NCBI RefSeq assembly: GCF_003584645.1
Contig: NZ_AP017928.1
Coordinates: 4,726,833-4,790,832, forward strand
Reading direction: 5' to 3'
Source: Methylocaldum marinum
GTDB taxonomy: Bacteria; Pseudomonadota; Gammaproteobacteria; Methylococcales; Methylococcaceae
DNA length: 64,000 bases
Shown piece by piece: positions 7,814-17,162 of this stretch (the first letter of the stretch is position 1; every line of letters starts with the position of its first letter). The notes beneath the pieces were generated by a model that had not been told where the DNA came from, ran no database searches, and saw nothing but the letters and a program-made list of their open reading frames with translations. The position numbers and the translations under genes were made by a program.

Positions 7814-8825
7814 AACAATAGACGTTATTGGAAACTGGTTTTCATATACTTTTGGGACCGCGGCTGCCGTCAATAACTGTGATGGCGGCAGTGGCTTCTA
7901 TAATTGTGCAGGCCGCAGTCAAGTTCCATGACGACATCGTCGAAGCCGTGCTTGGTATTCCTGAACACGTCCTTGACGATGCGGCAACGCTTGACCCCCG
8001 CGATGATGTGCTCGATGACTAGGCGGATGCTCGAGATGAGCCGGTTGGCCTCCTTCTCCTCAGCCGAGAGCGTGCCGCCGCGTGGCTTCTTCTTGGGCTG
8101 GTAGATCGTGACCCCGGGCAGTTCGTGTCCTTGGAAGGCGCTGTCGCGGTAAAGTTCGGCCTCGTCGGGGAGGCGCATCCCTTCCTCGTCGCAAATTTTC
8201 TGGTCGTGCTTCTTGCCTTCATGCACGGCGCCGAGGTACTTGACTTGCCTGTCCTCCAGGCCGCCCACCAGGTTGTTTTTCACAGTGTGGCATTTTTTTT
8301 ACCGATGTAGTGGACACGCTGACCGAGCTTGTCGGCGGGGCGGTTAACGCGCCGTTCCGTACCGTCGATGCCAAGGTCCTGCGGCCGTTCCTTCGCCAGC
8401 CTGGACAGCATCTCCTCGGTGAGGCGGGCGGGCCTGTGATCACTAGCCTCAAGGGTCTTGCCAAGCACGGCGGCCAACTGGTGGATCAGGAAATGGGCTT
8501 GAGGCTGACTGAGGCCGAACAGATGCGCGATGACCTCCTGCAGGGGGTAAGTCTTCAGGTAGAACAGGATGAACAACAGCCGGTCGGCCATGGTCGCGAT
8601 CACCGGGGGACGCCCGCCCTTGGAGGCGTCTGTTCCGGTCATTTCTTTCCAGGCGGTCGTAAAGTGGACCAATAGCTCGTCGAATTCGGAAGGCTTCAGG
8701 CTGGTCATAGCCATCAAGGTCTTGGGTTTCCCCTTGAGATCTTCGTAGCAAAGCATCGTTCAGGTTCAATCGGTGTTGTAGTCAGTGAGATACGATTATA
8801 CCGGTTTCCGATAATGTCTCTTGTT
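7814..8825 (-). mobile_element. IS5-like insertion sequence with imperfect terminal inverted repeats
   Basis: About 1.0 kb. The left end at 7814-7840 and the inverted right end at 8799-8825 match at most positions (AACAA.AGAC.TTAT.GGAAAC.GGT), which sets the boundaries. A two-frame DDE transposase lies inside, on the minus strand. I could not find a clear target duplication, and the right flank is a truncated reverse transcriptase gene, so the site has been rearranged since insertion. Confidence 0.8.
7870..8756 (-). CDS. IS5-family DDE transposase expressed by -1 frameshifting
   Basis: The first frame (8756-8280) has a helix-turn-helix region, with MADRLLFILFYLKTYP and IAHLFGLSQPQAHFLIHQL, and the first catalytic Asp in LGIDGTERRVNRP. 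It runs into an A8 tract at 8293-8300 (given on the minus strand). Slipping back one base there reads KKKCHTVKNNLVGG and continues in the frame of 8283-7870, which carries the second Asp region YRDSAFQG and the terminal Glu region RLVIEHIIAGVKR. Both halves look intact. IS5-family elements are known to use such slippage, so the element may be active. Confidence 0.75.
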
Positions 8826-9395
8826 GCGCGTATGGATACCCAAGGCCATGGGCGGACAACGTCCTTTGGGCATACCCACCGTTCGGGATCGAGTGGTACA
8901 GATGGCGGTGCTGCTGATCATAGGTCCAATCTTCGAAGTCGACCTGTTACCGCGGCAATACGGATTTCGCCCCGGTTTAGATGCCAAGATGGCGATCCGG
9001 ACGCTTCATTTCGGCATCGCTCAACGGGGGAAACGGGAGGTGGTGGATGCGGATTTATCCGACTACTTCAACACGATTCCCCATGGCGAGTTGATGCGCT
9101 GTGTGAGCCGTCGGATCAGGGATGGCATGGTGCTGTCCGTCATCCGGCAATGGCTGAATGCAGCCGTCGTTGAACGGGATGAAAACGGCGAGCGCCGGAC
9201 CACGGAAGCCAGGGACAAACACCGGGGCACGCCCCAGGGGGAATTATCTCTCCCTTGCTGAGCAATCTGTACTTACGGCGATTCCTGCTGGCCTGGCAGA
9301 AATTCGGCTTTGCCCAACGGCTGCGTGCCGAAGTGGTGAATTACGCCGATGATCTTAGTCGTAAAGGGCTGTTCGGCATTGTCGGCCTCGCTTAG
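8826..9395 (+). pseudogene. Group II intron reverse transcriptase fragment
   Basis: The fragment begins immediately inside the IS5-like right end and so lacks its N-terminus. It retains GGQRPLGIPTVRDRVVQMA, YGFRPG, VDADLSDYFNTIPHGEL and RGTPQG, which are RT blocks of LtrA-like maturases. A G is missing in the run at about 9236-9241, so the frame shifts; the shifted frame continues as IISPLLSNLYLRRFLLAW and NYADD, the polymerase active-site motif. It stops within a few codons of YADD, so the rest of the RT, the maturase domain and the endonuclease are all gone. The final TAG overlaps the end of the convergent nitroreductase gene. Confidence 0.85.
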
Positions 9396-10213
9396 CGCAG
9401 TTTGAAGCCAAGGGCGTTCAGTGCCTCCCGCAAGCGGACTCGGGTGGCCAATTTGTCGGGTCCGGATACCCTACGCGCGGAATGTTCCGACCAGTCGCCG
9501 GCCGTCGCCATGTTCTGCTCGGAATAGAATGCCGACATAATGCCGTCGTAGCGCCGAACGGCGTCGTCCTGGCTTTCCAGGCGGTAGGTTTCCCGGTGCA
9601 GCACCGCGTCCTGCGGCAGCCGCGGCTTGACCGCCGGCGTCGCCGCCGGGTCCGGATGGCCGACTACGAGACCGAATACGGGGAACACGCCCTCCGGAAG
9701 CCCCAGTTCGGCCGCCACTTTCTCAGGATGGTTGCGCATGGCGCCGATGTAAACCGTGCCGAGTCCCAGGGATTCCGCGGCGACCACGGCGTTTTGTGCG
9801 GCCAGGCTGGCGTCCACCGTGGCCATCACGAACATCTCGAGATAATCGAGCCCCTCGGCGGGAATGCCGCGCAGGGCGGCAACGCGGCGGAGCCTGGCAA
9901 GATCCGCCAGCCAGACCAGGAACAGCGGCGCCTGCCGGATATGGGCCTGGTCCCCGGCCAGGATCGAGAGGCGCTGCCGGCGTTCCGCGTCCTCGACCGC
10001 CACCACGCTCCAGAGTTGCAGATTGGACGAGCTGGCCGCCGATTGCGCCGCGGACACCAGGGTTTCCAGCGTTCCGGCGGGCAAGGGTTCGGACGAATAG
10101 GCCCGTACCGAGCGGTGCGACAAGAGTCTTTCCAGGACTGGGTTCCAGGCGATGCTGTGTGGAGCCTGGTCATGGCCGTAGCGGGATTCGAGCAGGTTAT
10201 GGGCTGGGTTCAT
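9392..10213 (-). CDS. Nitroreductase-family NADPH-dependent flavin oxidoreductase
   Basis: 273 residues from ATG 10213; an upstream in-frame TTG at 10237 is possible, and neither has a convincing Shine-Dalgarno. The FMN-binding N-terminus LLSHRSVRAYSSEPLP, then AAQSAASSSNLQLWSVV and the later AAESLGLGTVYIGAMRNHPE and FGLVVGHPDP, follow the NfsA/FRP subgroup. These enzymes reduce nitroaromatics, quinones or flavins with NAD(P)H. It is cytoplasmic. It sits alone beside the mobile-element remnants. Confidence 0.85.
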   Translation of the reverse strand: MNPAHNLLESRYGHDQAPHSIAWNPVLERLLSHRSVRAYSSEPLPAGTLETLVSAAQSAASSSNLQLWSVVAVEDAERRQRLSILAGDQAHIRQAPLFLVWLADLARLRRVAALRGIPAEGLDYLEMFVMATVDASLAAQNAVVAAESLGLGTVYIGAMRNHPEKVAAELGLPEGVFPVFGLVVGHPDPAATPAVKPRLPQDAVLHRETYRLESQDDAVRRYDGIMSAFYSEQNMATAGDWSEHSARRVSGPDKLATRVRLREALNALGFKLR

Positions 10214-10635
10214 GGTCTGTGTCTCGTTGGTTTCCAAAGGGCCGGCCGCCGCCGCGGCCGAGCGGTTTCGGCAAACGCCGGAATTCGGCGCGGAAACGGA
10301 TCGGTGCGTCGGTTGCGGCCGGGTTGTTGCGGAAACACGATATCGCCCACGGTCCGGCGATGTCGATAGGCAAAGTGCGATTCGGGAAGCGGCTCACGCC
10401 GTCGATCGGCCGGTGCCGCGCTTTCCGCGGAAGGCTTTCAGAACCGGATCGCGGCCTTTGAGGGCAAGGCGCTTTTTGCAGATTTCCCGACAGGGTGCGC
10501 TGGGAATCGCTGTGGCGTGACTGCCGTTTCCCGCCTAGCCGCCGTCGGCCCGTGAATGAGCATAACCGGCCCCTCGATGCCTGGCTTCGGGCGGGTATCG
10601 AGGGACGGAGATCGGCATTTGCAGTATGGCTTTTC
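10214..10635. other. Intergenic region with no supported gene
   Basis: GC-rich, between the nitroreductase and fae genes. Open frames exist on both strands but none has a recognisable family and a credible start. One minus-strand frame near 10400-10525 reads like a short basic peptide but has no start codon. Confidence 0.5.
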
Positions 10636-11148
10636 CTATCGGTGCGCCTGGAAGGGATGATCGATCGAACCCTTGCGCTCGATAACCTCGGCGATGCTGG
10701 GCTCGCCCGCTATGGCCCGCTTGATGGCCTGGCGGGTGGCAGCGTAGTTGTAGTCCTGGATTTTGTTGTCGTCCGCGGCCAGCCAATGGATGAACACCCC
10801 TACGGAAATGAAGATATCATCGGCCTCGCCGGCCGGAATCGTGCCATCCTCCACCGAGTCGGCCACGGCGAGGGCAACGCCGCGCTGGGCTGGACCGAAC
10901 AGCTGGGTCGCCTGCTTGCCGTTCTTGATGGTGACCTTGTTGTACAGGATAGTGTGCGGTTTGACCGGGAGATTCGGCGCGACCACGGCCAGCAGGGCGG
11001 TAAAGCCGTGCTTGTTGTTGACCAGGGCATTGGCGAATGCCGCCTCGGCGGAACTGTTGCGCGGTCCCAGAATAAGATCGATATGGGCGATCTCGTTGCC
11101 TTCGCCCACCAGGGCTTCACCGACCAAAAGCGTATTGATCTTGCTCAC
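10636..11148 (-). CDS. fae: Formaldehyde-activating enzyme (Fae)
   Basis: 170 residues, the usual Fae length, from GTG 11148, which has GAGGAA about 10 bases upstream. The N-terminus VGEALVGEGNEIAHIDLILGP contains the family's catalytic His in the AHID context; GPAQRGVALAVADSVEDG and ADDIFISVGVFIHWLA are also characteristic. Fae condenses formaldehyde with tetrahydromethanopterin to methylene-H4MPT in the cytoplasm, the entry to formaldehyde oxidation in methanotrophs and methylotrophs. This is the main evidence for a C1 lifestyle. Paralogues of Fae exist whose function differs, but the length and active-site motif fit the true enzyme. Confidence 0.93.
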   Translation of the reverse strand: MSKINTLLVGEALVGEGNEIAHIDLILGPRNSSAEAAFANALVNNKHGFTALLAVVAPNLPVKPHTILYNKVTIKNGKQATQLFGPAQRGVALAVADSVEDGTIPAGEADDIFISVGVFIHWLAADDNKIQDYNYAATRQAIKRAIAGEPSIAEVIERKGSIDHPFQAHR

Positions 11149-11706
11149 TCTAGATTCCTCGGGTTGGAGACGATGAAATGAACCTCCGCATGGCGAGATC
11201 AACGGCAAACGTCGAAATCGTGAAAGCGGACGGCTGGTTTGAGTCAGAATCCGTGCCAGTGGCTTAAGGCCTTGATCGAGCGAGTATTCCCGGCTCCGGC
11301 CGGCGGAAAGTGTTTCGCATTCAGCAACGATTGTTTCGACTTTGCTGGCAGGGCAGCACGCGATCGTTGGGAACCGGTCCAGCGGAGTATGGGAAGAGCG
11401 GATGCGCTGTCGTCCGTGCTGGTGTCGCGGCGCCTCGGGCATCAGCAGGGTGGGATGCGATGCGGCCGATGCCCATGCTAGGTTCGGAACATCGCCAGGG
11501 AACGGTTGGTGAGCCGCATGCTCGGCAAGCCGTGAAGATGAGTTCGGATGCCGACAAAAACGATTGCCCTATCGCATTGTCAATGCCTATAGGAACCCTG
11601 GTGAGCGATTACCCTCGGCGAGAAGCCCAAGCGCCTTGTACTGAAAGGGTAATTGTTCTAATGTAGGCTTTTAATCGGCACTTTCGAACCATCCAAAAGG
11701 GCGCCT
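11149..11706. other. Divergent intergenic region between fae and pfp
   Basis: About 560 bases between divergent central-metabolism genes. I see no coding sequence with family support and no obvious structured RNA. It presumably carries both promoters. Confidence 0.5.
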
Positions 11707-12969
11707 ATGGCCATTCGGAATGCATTTTATGCCCAGTCCGGCGGTGTAACCTCCGTGATCAATGCATCGGCGTGCGGCGTGATCGAAACCGCGCGTCGCC
11801 ACCGTGATCAGATAGGCAATGTTTATGCAGGGCGGAACGGCATTGTCGGCGCATTGACCGAAGATCTCATCGACACGGCTCAGGAATCCGATCAAGCCAT
11901 CGCCGACTTGCGTCACACGCCGGGCGGCGCTTTCGGTTCCTGCCGCTACAAGCTGAAGGGACTCGAGGAAAACAGGGCGCAGTACGAGCGGCTGATCGAA
12001 GTCTTCAAGGCCCACGACATCGGGTTTTTCTTCTATAACGGCGGCGGCGACTCGGCGGATACCTGCCTGAAGGTGTCGCAGCTTTCGGAAAAGATGGGTT
12101 ATCCGTTATGCGCCATCCACATCCCCAAGACCGTCGATAACGACTTGCCGATTACTGACAACTGTCCCGGTTTCGGCTCCGTGGCCAAATACATCGCGGT
12201 TTCCACCCGCGAAGCCAGTTTCGACGTAGCCTCGATGGCAGCCACGTCCACCAAGATATTCGTGATCGAAGTCATGGGGCGCCATGCCGGCTGGATCGCG
12301 GCTGCCGGCGGACTTGCCGCCGATCAGAAGCGTGATATTCCGCTTGTCATCCTGTTTCCGGAAATTCCCTTCGATCAGGCGAAATTCCTGGCGGCTGTCG
12401 ATGAGAAGGTCAAGCATTACGGGTATTGTTCGATCGTGGTCTCGGAAGGCGTCAAACAGGCTGGCGGCAAATTCCTGGCGGATGCCGGCCTCAAGGATGC
12501 GTTCGGCCATACCCAACTGGGCGGCGTCGCTCCGGTCGTGGTCTCCATCGTCAAGAACGAGCTGGGATATCGGTGTCACTGGGCGGTGGCGGATTACCTG
12601 CAACGGGCCGCAAGGCACATTGCTTCGAGAACCGATGCCGAACAGGCCTACGCCCTGGGTAAAACCGCCGTGGAACTGGCTTTGGCGGGCCGGAACGCGG
12701 TCATGCCCACGATCGTTCGCAGTTCCGATTCGCCTTATCGGTGGGAGATAGGGCACGCCGACTTGTCGGACGTGGCTAATGTGGAAAAGAAAATGCCACG
12801 GGAATTCATTTCTTCCGACGGCTTGGGCATTACCGACGCCTGCCGCGCTTATTTGCTCCCTTTGATAGAGGGCGAAGATTACCCGCCCTATAAAGATGGC
12901 TTGCCTGATTACGTCGTGTTGAAAAATGCGTCGGTTCCCAAAAAACTGACCAGCCAGTTTGCAGTCTGA
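11707..12969 (+). CDS. pfp: Pyrophosphate-dependent 6-phosphofructokinase
   Basis: 420 residues. The phosphoryl-donor region reads NGGGDSADT and the catalytic region PKTVDNDLP. Lys in PKT replaces the Gly of ATP enzymes, and Asp in GGGDS fills the position typical of pyrophosphate users, so PPi specificity is predicted. GRHAGWIAAAGGLA follows, as in the family. The enzyme interconverts fructose 6-phosphate and fructose 1,6-bisphosphate with PPi. A membrane pyrophosphatase gene follows after 58 bases. In Methylococcus the homologous pair is described as an operon, linking glycolytic or RuMP flux to the PPi pool. Confidence 0.92.
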   Translation: MAIRNAFYAQSGGVTSVINASACGVIETARRHRDQIGNVYAGRNGIVGALTEDLIDTAQESDQAIADLRHTPGGAFGSCRYKLKGLEENRAQYERLIEVFKAHDIGFFFYNGGGDSADTCLKVSQLSEKMGYPLCAIHIPKTVDNDLPITDNCPGFGSVAKYIAVSTREASFDVASMAATSTKIFVIEVMGRHAGWIAAAGGLAADQKRDIPLVILFPEIPFDQAKFLAAVDEKVKHYGYCSIVVSEGVKQAGGKFLADAGLKDAFGHTQLGGVAPVVVSIVKNELGYRCHWAVADYLQRAARHIASRTDAEQAYALGKTAVELALAGRNAVMPTIVRSSDSPYRWEIGHADLSDVANVEKKMPREFISSDGLGITDACRAYLLPLIEGEDYPPYKDGLPDYVVLKNASVPKKLTSQFAV

Positions 12970-13027
12970 TGTCCGAGTTCATGCCCCATGTGACGTAAAA
13001 CAAGAAATCCGAAAAGAGGAGGAGAAA

Positions 13028-15160
13028 ATGGCCTATTTACTCGTCGCCCGAGCGCAAGAGGGCGTCCGGCTGGTGCTGAGCGACCGCCGCTGTAAAGCGA
13101 TTGCCGGTTTGGGACTCGTCGAGTTCCTGTACATCGGTTTCGCTATTGGATGGGGAGTGGCTTTTGCTTTCACCGCCGCCGTTGCCGCCCTGATTTACGG
13201 AATCCTTTCCATTGCCTGGATCAATGCTCAGTCGCCGGGCAACGAGCGCATGGTGGAAATCGCATCGGCCATTCAGCAGGGCGCGAAAGCCTATCTGAAC
13301 CGCCAGTACCGGACGATAGGCCTGGTCGGCGGCATTCTCTTCCTGGTGATCGGCATGGCCCTCGGTTGGGCGGTCGCCATCGGCTTTGCCGCCGGTGCGG
13401 TGTTGTCGGGCGTCGCCGGCTACATCGGCATGAACATCTCGGTGCGTTCCAACTCCCGGACCGCGCAGGCCGCTTATCAAGGCATGAACGCCGCCTTTAC
13501 CGTCGCGTTCCGGGGCGGCGCGATCACCGGCCTGCTGGTGGTCGGTCTGGGCTTGCTGGGCGTGGCCGGCTACTACGTGATTCTGAAAGCCTCGGGCGTC
13601 GAAGATCCTTTGCATGCGCTGGTGGGGTTGGCCTTCGGCGGTTCCTTGATTTCCATCTTCGCCCGCTTGGGCGGCGGCATCTTCACCAAGGGCGCCGACG
13701 TGGGCGCGGATTTGGTGGGGAAGGTCGAAGCCGGGATTCCCGAGGACGATCCTCGCAATCCCGCCGTCATCGCCGACAACGTGGGCGATAATGTGGGCGA
13801 TTGTGCCGGCATGGCTGCCGACCTGTTCGAGACCTACGCGGTAACCATAGTCGCCACCATGCTGCTGGCCAGCTTGCTCACCGCGGGGTCGGAAAAAGCC
13901 ATCGCCTATCCCTTGGTGCTCGGCGGCATTTCCATCTTTGCTTCCATCATCGGCACTTTTTTCGTGGAGGTTGTCGAAGGACGCAAGATCATGAGCGGCC
14001 TCTACAAGGGCGTCATCGTCTCCGGCGGTTTGTCCGCATTGGTGTTTTATCCGGTCACGCTGCTGATGTTCGAAGAGGGTATTGCGTTCGCCGGCACATC
14101 GATCTCGGCGCACAGCATCTATTTCTCCGCCCTCATCGGCCTGGTTCTTACCGGCGGCATGGTCGCCATCACCGAATACTACACGGCGACGGAATTCAAG
14201 CCGGTCCGGCATATCGCATCGGCATCCACCACGGGACACGCTACCAATATCATCGCAGGGCTCGGTATTTCCATGAAATCGACCGCGGGCCCCGTGCTTG
14301 CCGTATGCGCCAGCATTTGGGGCTCATACGAACTGGCCGGTTTGTTCGGAATCGCGGTGGCGGCGACGGCCATGCTGTCCATGACCGGCATGATCGTGGC
14401 CCTGGACGCCTACGGTCCCATCACCGACAACGCCGGCGGCATCGCCGAGATGGCCGATCTGCCCGACGAGATCCGTGATATCACGGACCCTCTCGATGCC
14501 GTCGGCAATACCACGAAAGCGGTGACCAAGGGTTATGCCATCGGCTCCGCCGGCCTTGCCGCGCTCGTGCTGTTCGCCGACTACACGCATAATCTCGGCG
14601 GCGAGACCGCCTTCGATTTGTCGAACCACATGGTCGTCATCGGACTCTTCATCGGCGGTCTGGTGCCTTATCTGTTCGGCGCTTTGGCGATGGAAGCCGT
14701 GGGCCGGGCCGCCGGCGGAATCGTCAACGAAGTGCGGCGGCAATTCCGGGAAATTCCCGGCATCATGGACTATACGGCCAAGCCCGATTATTCCAGGGCG
14801 GTGGACATGCTGACCATGGCTGCGATCAAGGAAATGATCGTGCCGTCCCTGTTGCCGGTGGCAATACCGATTTTGGTGGGACTGCTGCTGGGTAGCGAAG
14901 CCTTGGGCGGCGTGCTGATCGGTTCGATCATTACCGGTCTGTTCGTGGCGATTTCCATGACCACCGGCGGCGGCGCCTGGGACAATGCGAAAAAATACAT
15001 CGAGGACGGCAATTACGGCGGCAAGGGTTCCGAAGCCCATAAAGCAGCCGTGACCGGCGACACCGTCGGCGACCCGTACAAGGATACGGCGGGCCCGGCC
15101 GTCAATCCGATGATCAAGATCATCAATATCGTGGCGCTTTTGATCATTCCGTTGCTGTAG
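13028..15160 (+). CDS. hppA: Membrane-bound proton-translocating pyrophosphatase
   Basis: 710 residues from ATG 13028, with AGAGGAGGAG directly upstream. There are about 15-16 hydrophobic segments. The PPi site is DVGADLVGKVEAGIPEDDP followed by DNVGDNVGDCAGMAADLFE; a second acidic cluster is DTVGDPYKDTAGPAVNP near the C-terminus. The motif GNTTKAVTKGYAIGSA has Lys where potassium-dependent enzymes have Ala, so a K+-independent H+ pump is predicted. It couples PPi hydrolysis to proton export across the inner membrane, or makes PPi from the gradient, and probably works with the upstream PPi-phosphofructokinase. Confidence 0.95.
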   Translation: MAYLLVARAQEGVRLVLSDRRCKAIAGLGLVEFLYIGFAIGWGVAFAFTAAVAALIYGILSIAWINAQSPGNERMVEIASAIQQGAKAYLNRQYRTIGLVGGILFLVIGMALGWAVAIGFAAGAVLSGVAGYIGMNISVRSNSRTAQAAYQGMNAAFTVAFRGGAITGLLVVGLGLLGVAGYYVILKASGVEDPLHALVGLAFGGSLISIFARLGGGIFTKGADVGADLVGKVEAGIPEDDPRNPAVIADNVGDNVGDCAGMAADLFETYAVTIVATMLLASLLTAGSEKAIAYPLVLGGISIFASIIGTFFVEVVEGRKIMSGLYKGVIVSGGLSALVFYPVTLLMFEEGIAFAGTSISAHSIYFSALIGLVLTGGMVAITEYYTATEFKPVRHIASASTTGHATNIIAGLGISMKSTAGPVLAVCASIWGSYELAGLFGIAVAATAMLSMTGMIVALDAYGPITDNAGGIAEMADLPDEIRDITDPLDAVGNTTKAVTKGYAIGSAGLAALVLFADYTHNLGGETAFDLSNHMVVIGLFIGGLVPYLFGALAMEAVGRAAGGIVNEVRRQFREIPGIMDYTAKPDYSRAVDMLTMAAIKEMIVPSLLPVAIPILVGLLLGSEALGGVLIGSIITGLFVAISMTTGGGAWDNAKKYIEDGNYGGKGSEAHKAAVTGDTVGDPYKDTAGPAVNPMIKIINIVALLIIPLL

Positions 15161-15182
15161 GCGACGGGACGACGCAGTGATC

Positions 15183-15203
15183 GAGGCGGGCTTTGCCGGC
15201 CTC
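15183..15203 (+). terminator. Putative intrinsic terminator after hppA
   Basis: GAGGCGGGC-TTT-GCCGGCCTC, a 9-bp stem with one mismatch, followed by a T-rich stretch. Confidence 0.6.
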
Positions 15204-15290
15204 TTTAGTTTCTTGCGGTCGACGGTTTACAGGGGTTGAAACTGCGGAGCAGTTGGTCTAACGAGCATTCACGAACATCAGGTTGAGCCC

Positions 15291-16391
15291 ATGGCACGCA
15301 AGACAATCTTGAACGACATCCACAGACAGGCCGGCGGGCGCATGGTCGAGTTCGCCGGGTGGGATTTGCCGCTGCATTTCGGCTCCCAGTTGGAAGAACA
15401 CCACGCGGTGCGGCGCGATGCCGGGGTGTTCGACGTGTCGCACATGACCGTCATCGATCTCGAGGGTCCCGATTGCAGCAGGTTTTTGAGGGTACTCCTG
15501 GCGAACGACGTCGATAGACTGCGTGGTCCGGGCAAGGCTCTCTACAGCGGCATGCTGAACGAGAACGGCGGTGTCCTGGATGACTTGACGGTTTTCCGTA
15601 GAGCCCGTGATCGCTTTCGAATCGTGAGCAATGCGGCAACCCGCGAAAAGGTCATCGCCTGGATGCAGCGGCAGACCGCGGGCTATTCGCTGAACATTCT
15701 TCCCAGGGCGGATCTCTCGATCATTGCGGCGCAGGGGCCGGAGGCAAGAAACAAGGCGCGCGAGTGTCTGCCTTCCGAATTGCGTGCAGCGGCTGCGTCC
15801 CTGGCGCCGTTCGAATTCGCCGAGTTCGGCGATTGGTTCTTGTCTTGCAGCGGCTATACCGGCGAAGACGGTTTGGAAATCATCCTGCCTCACGCGGATG
15901 CTCCTGCCCTCTGGACGGCATTAGTCGCGAAAGGTTTCAAACCTTGCGGGCTCGGGGCGCGCGACACCTTGCGCCTGGAAGCCGGAATGCGTCTTTACGG
16001 ATCGGATATGGACGAGACGGTCACCCCTTTGGAAGCCGGGCTGGGCTGGACCGTGGCCTGGGAACCCGCCGATCGACAGTTCATCGGGCGCAGCGCTTTG
16101 GAGGCGCAACGGAAAAGCCGGCAGCTGCGTCGTTTCGTCGGGCTGGTGTTGAAGGACAAGGGAATATTGCGCCACGGACAAAAGGTCGTCGTTCCGCAGT
16201 TTGGAGAAGGAGTCGTTACAAGCGGGATTTTCTCGCCCACGCTGAACCGTTCGATCGCCTTTGCCCGGGTTCCTCCCGGGGACTATGCGCAGGTTTGGGT
16301 GGATATTCGTGGCCAATTGAAAGAGGCACGGATCACACCGCCGCGTTTCGTCAGGGAGGGGCGCCCGGTATTCGACCTGGATCAAATTTAA
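15291..16391 (+). CDS. gcvT: Glycine cleavage system T-protein (aminomethyltransferase)
   Basis: 366 residues, the normal GcvT size. Characteristic segments are MVEFAGWDLPLHFGSQLEEH, GVFDVSHMTVIDLEGPD, LNENGGVLDDLTVFR, SCSGYTGEDGLEIILP and GLGARDTLRLEAGMRLYGSD. It transfers the methylene group of the aminomethyl-lipoyl H-protein to tetrahydrofolate, releasing ammonia. No gcvH or gcvP is adjacent, so the other subunits must be elsewhere. Its last codon is followed within about 25 bases by a decayed transposase. Confidence 0.93.
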   Translation: MARKTILNDIHRQAGGRMVEFAGWDLPLHFGSQLEEHHAVRRDAGVFDVSHMTVIDLEGPDCSRFLRVLLANDVDRLRGPGKALYSGMLNENGGVLDDLTVFRRARDRFRIVSNAATREKVIAWMQRQTAGYSLNILPRADLSIIAAQGPEARNKARECLPSELRAAAASLAPFEFAEFGDWFLSCSGYTGEDGLEIILPHADAPALWTALVAKGFKPCGLGARDTLRLEAGMRLYGSDMDETVTPLEAGLGWTVAWEPADRQFIGRSALEAQRKSRQLRRFVGLVLKDKGILRHGQKVVVPQFGEGVVTSGIFSPTLNRSIAFARVPPGDYAQVWVDIRGQLKEARITPPRFVREGRPVFDLDQI

Positions 16392-16413
16392 CTCACTCGA
16401 TCTGAGAACCCGG

Positions 16414-17162
16414 ATGCTCAGCTACGCCCTGACGTACAGCGTGCGCAAGACGGCCGCGCTGTTCCGGGTCAGCCCGAACACCGTTCACGTGCTTCAGAAG
16501 CTCTTCATCGAAACCGGCCAATTGGCCCCGAAGCCCAGCCAGGCCGGCCGTCCGCGCGCCATCTCCGCCGAGGGCGAGCTGTACTTGCAGGCCCTGCTCC
16601 GCGAGGAGGTGGACCTCACCGTGGAGGAATTCCGGGAACGCTATGCCGACACCTACGGCGTCACCGTCAGCGTCGGCACGATGTTCAACACCCTCCGGCG
16701 TCTCCGGATCACGCGAAAAAAAAGTCCACCGACGCCCCCCAGAAGAACCGCCCGGAGCACCAAGCCCAAACCGAGCACTATCACCACGTCGTCGATGCCA
16801 TCCCCTTCGACCAGCGCCTCTACCTCGATGAAGCCGGTGCCCGCCTGAACATGACCTTGCCTTATGGCCGCGCCCCACGGGGCGAACGCGTGATCGGCGA
16901 ACAGCCGGTGTCGCCGGGCGCGCGCAGTTCGGGCGTTTCTGGACCGCCATCACGTCCATTATGTCGACCTGCCGCCGTGCTCACCGGAACTCAATCCGAG
17001 CAAGGAAGCGTGGCCCAAAGTCAAACACGTGCTTAAACGCGAGAAGCCACCACCGTGGACCACCTCCTCGACATCCTTCACCGAGCCGCCCAATCCATTA
17101 CCCCGAGTGATGCTCAAGGGTACTTCCAACAGGCCAAGGACTGTTCTTTAGTAACCGCCTGA
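16414..17162 (+). pseudogene. IS630-family transposase, frameshifted and internally deleted
   Basis: The first frame, from 16414, has the helix-turn-helix TYSVRKTAALFRVSPNTVH and a winged region LYLQALLREEVDLTVEEF. At an A8 tract (about 16716-16723) a -1 shift gives KKKSTDAPQKN and then RLYLDEAGARLNMTLPYG with catalytic Asp-Glu. Shortly after RGERVIGE the sequence jumps to RAFLDRHHVHYVDLPPCSP and ELNPSKEAW, the C-terminal part of the catalytic domain, so an internal piece is missing. A further frame change leads to a tail ending at 17162. It is not functional. Confidence 0.8.

Noticed and set aside
10197..10520. Overlapping open frames between the nitroreductase and fae genes
   Set aside because: Composition reflects GC-rich shadow frames, and no start or domain could be supported.
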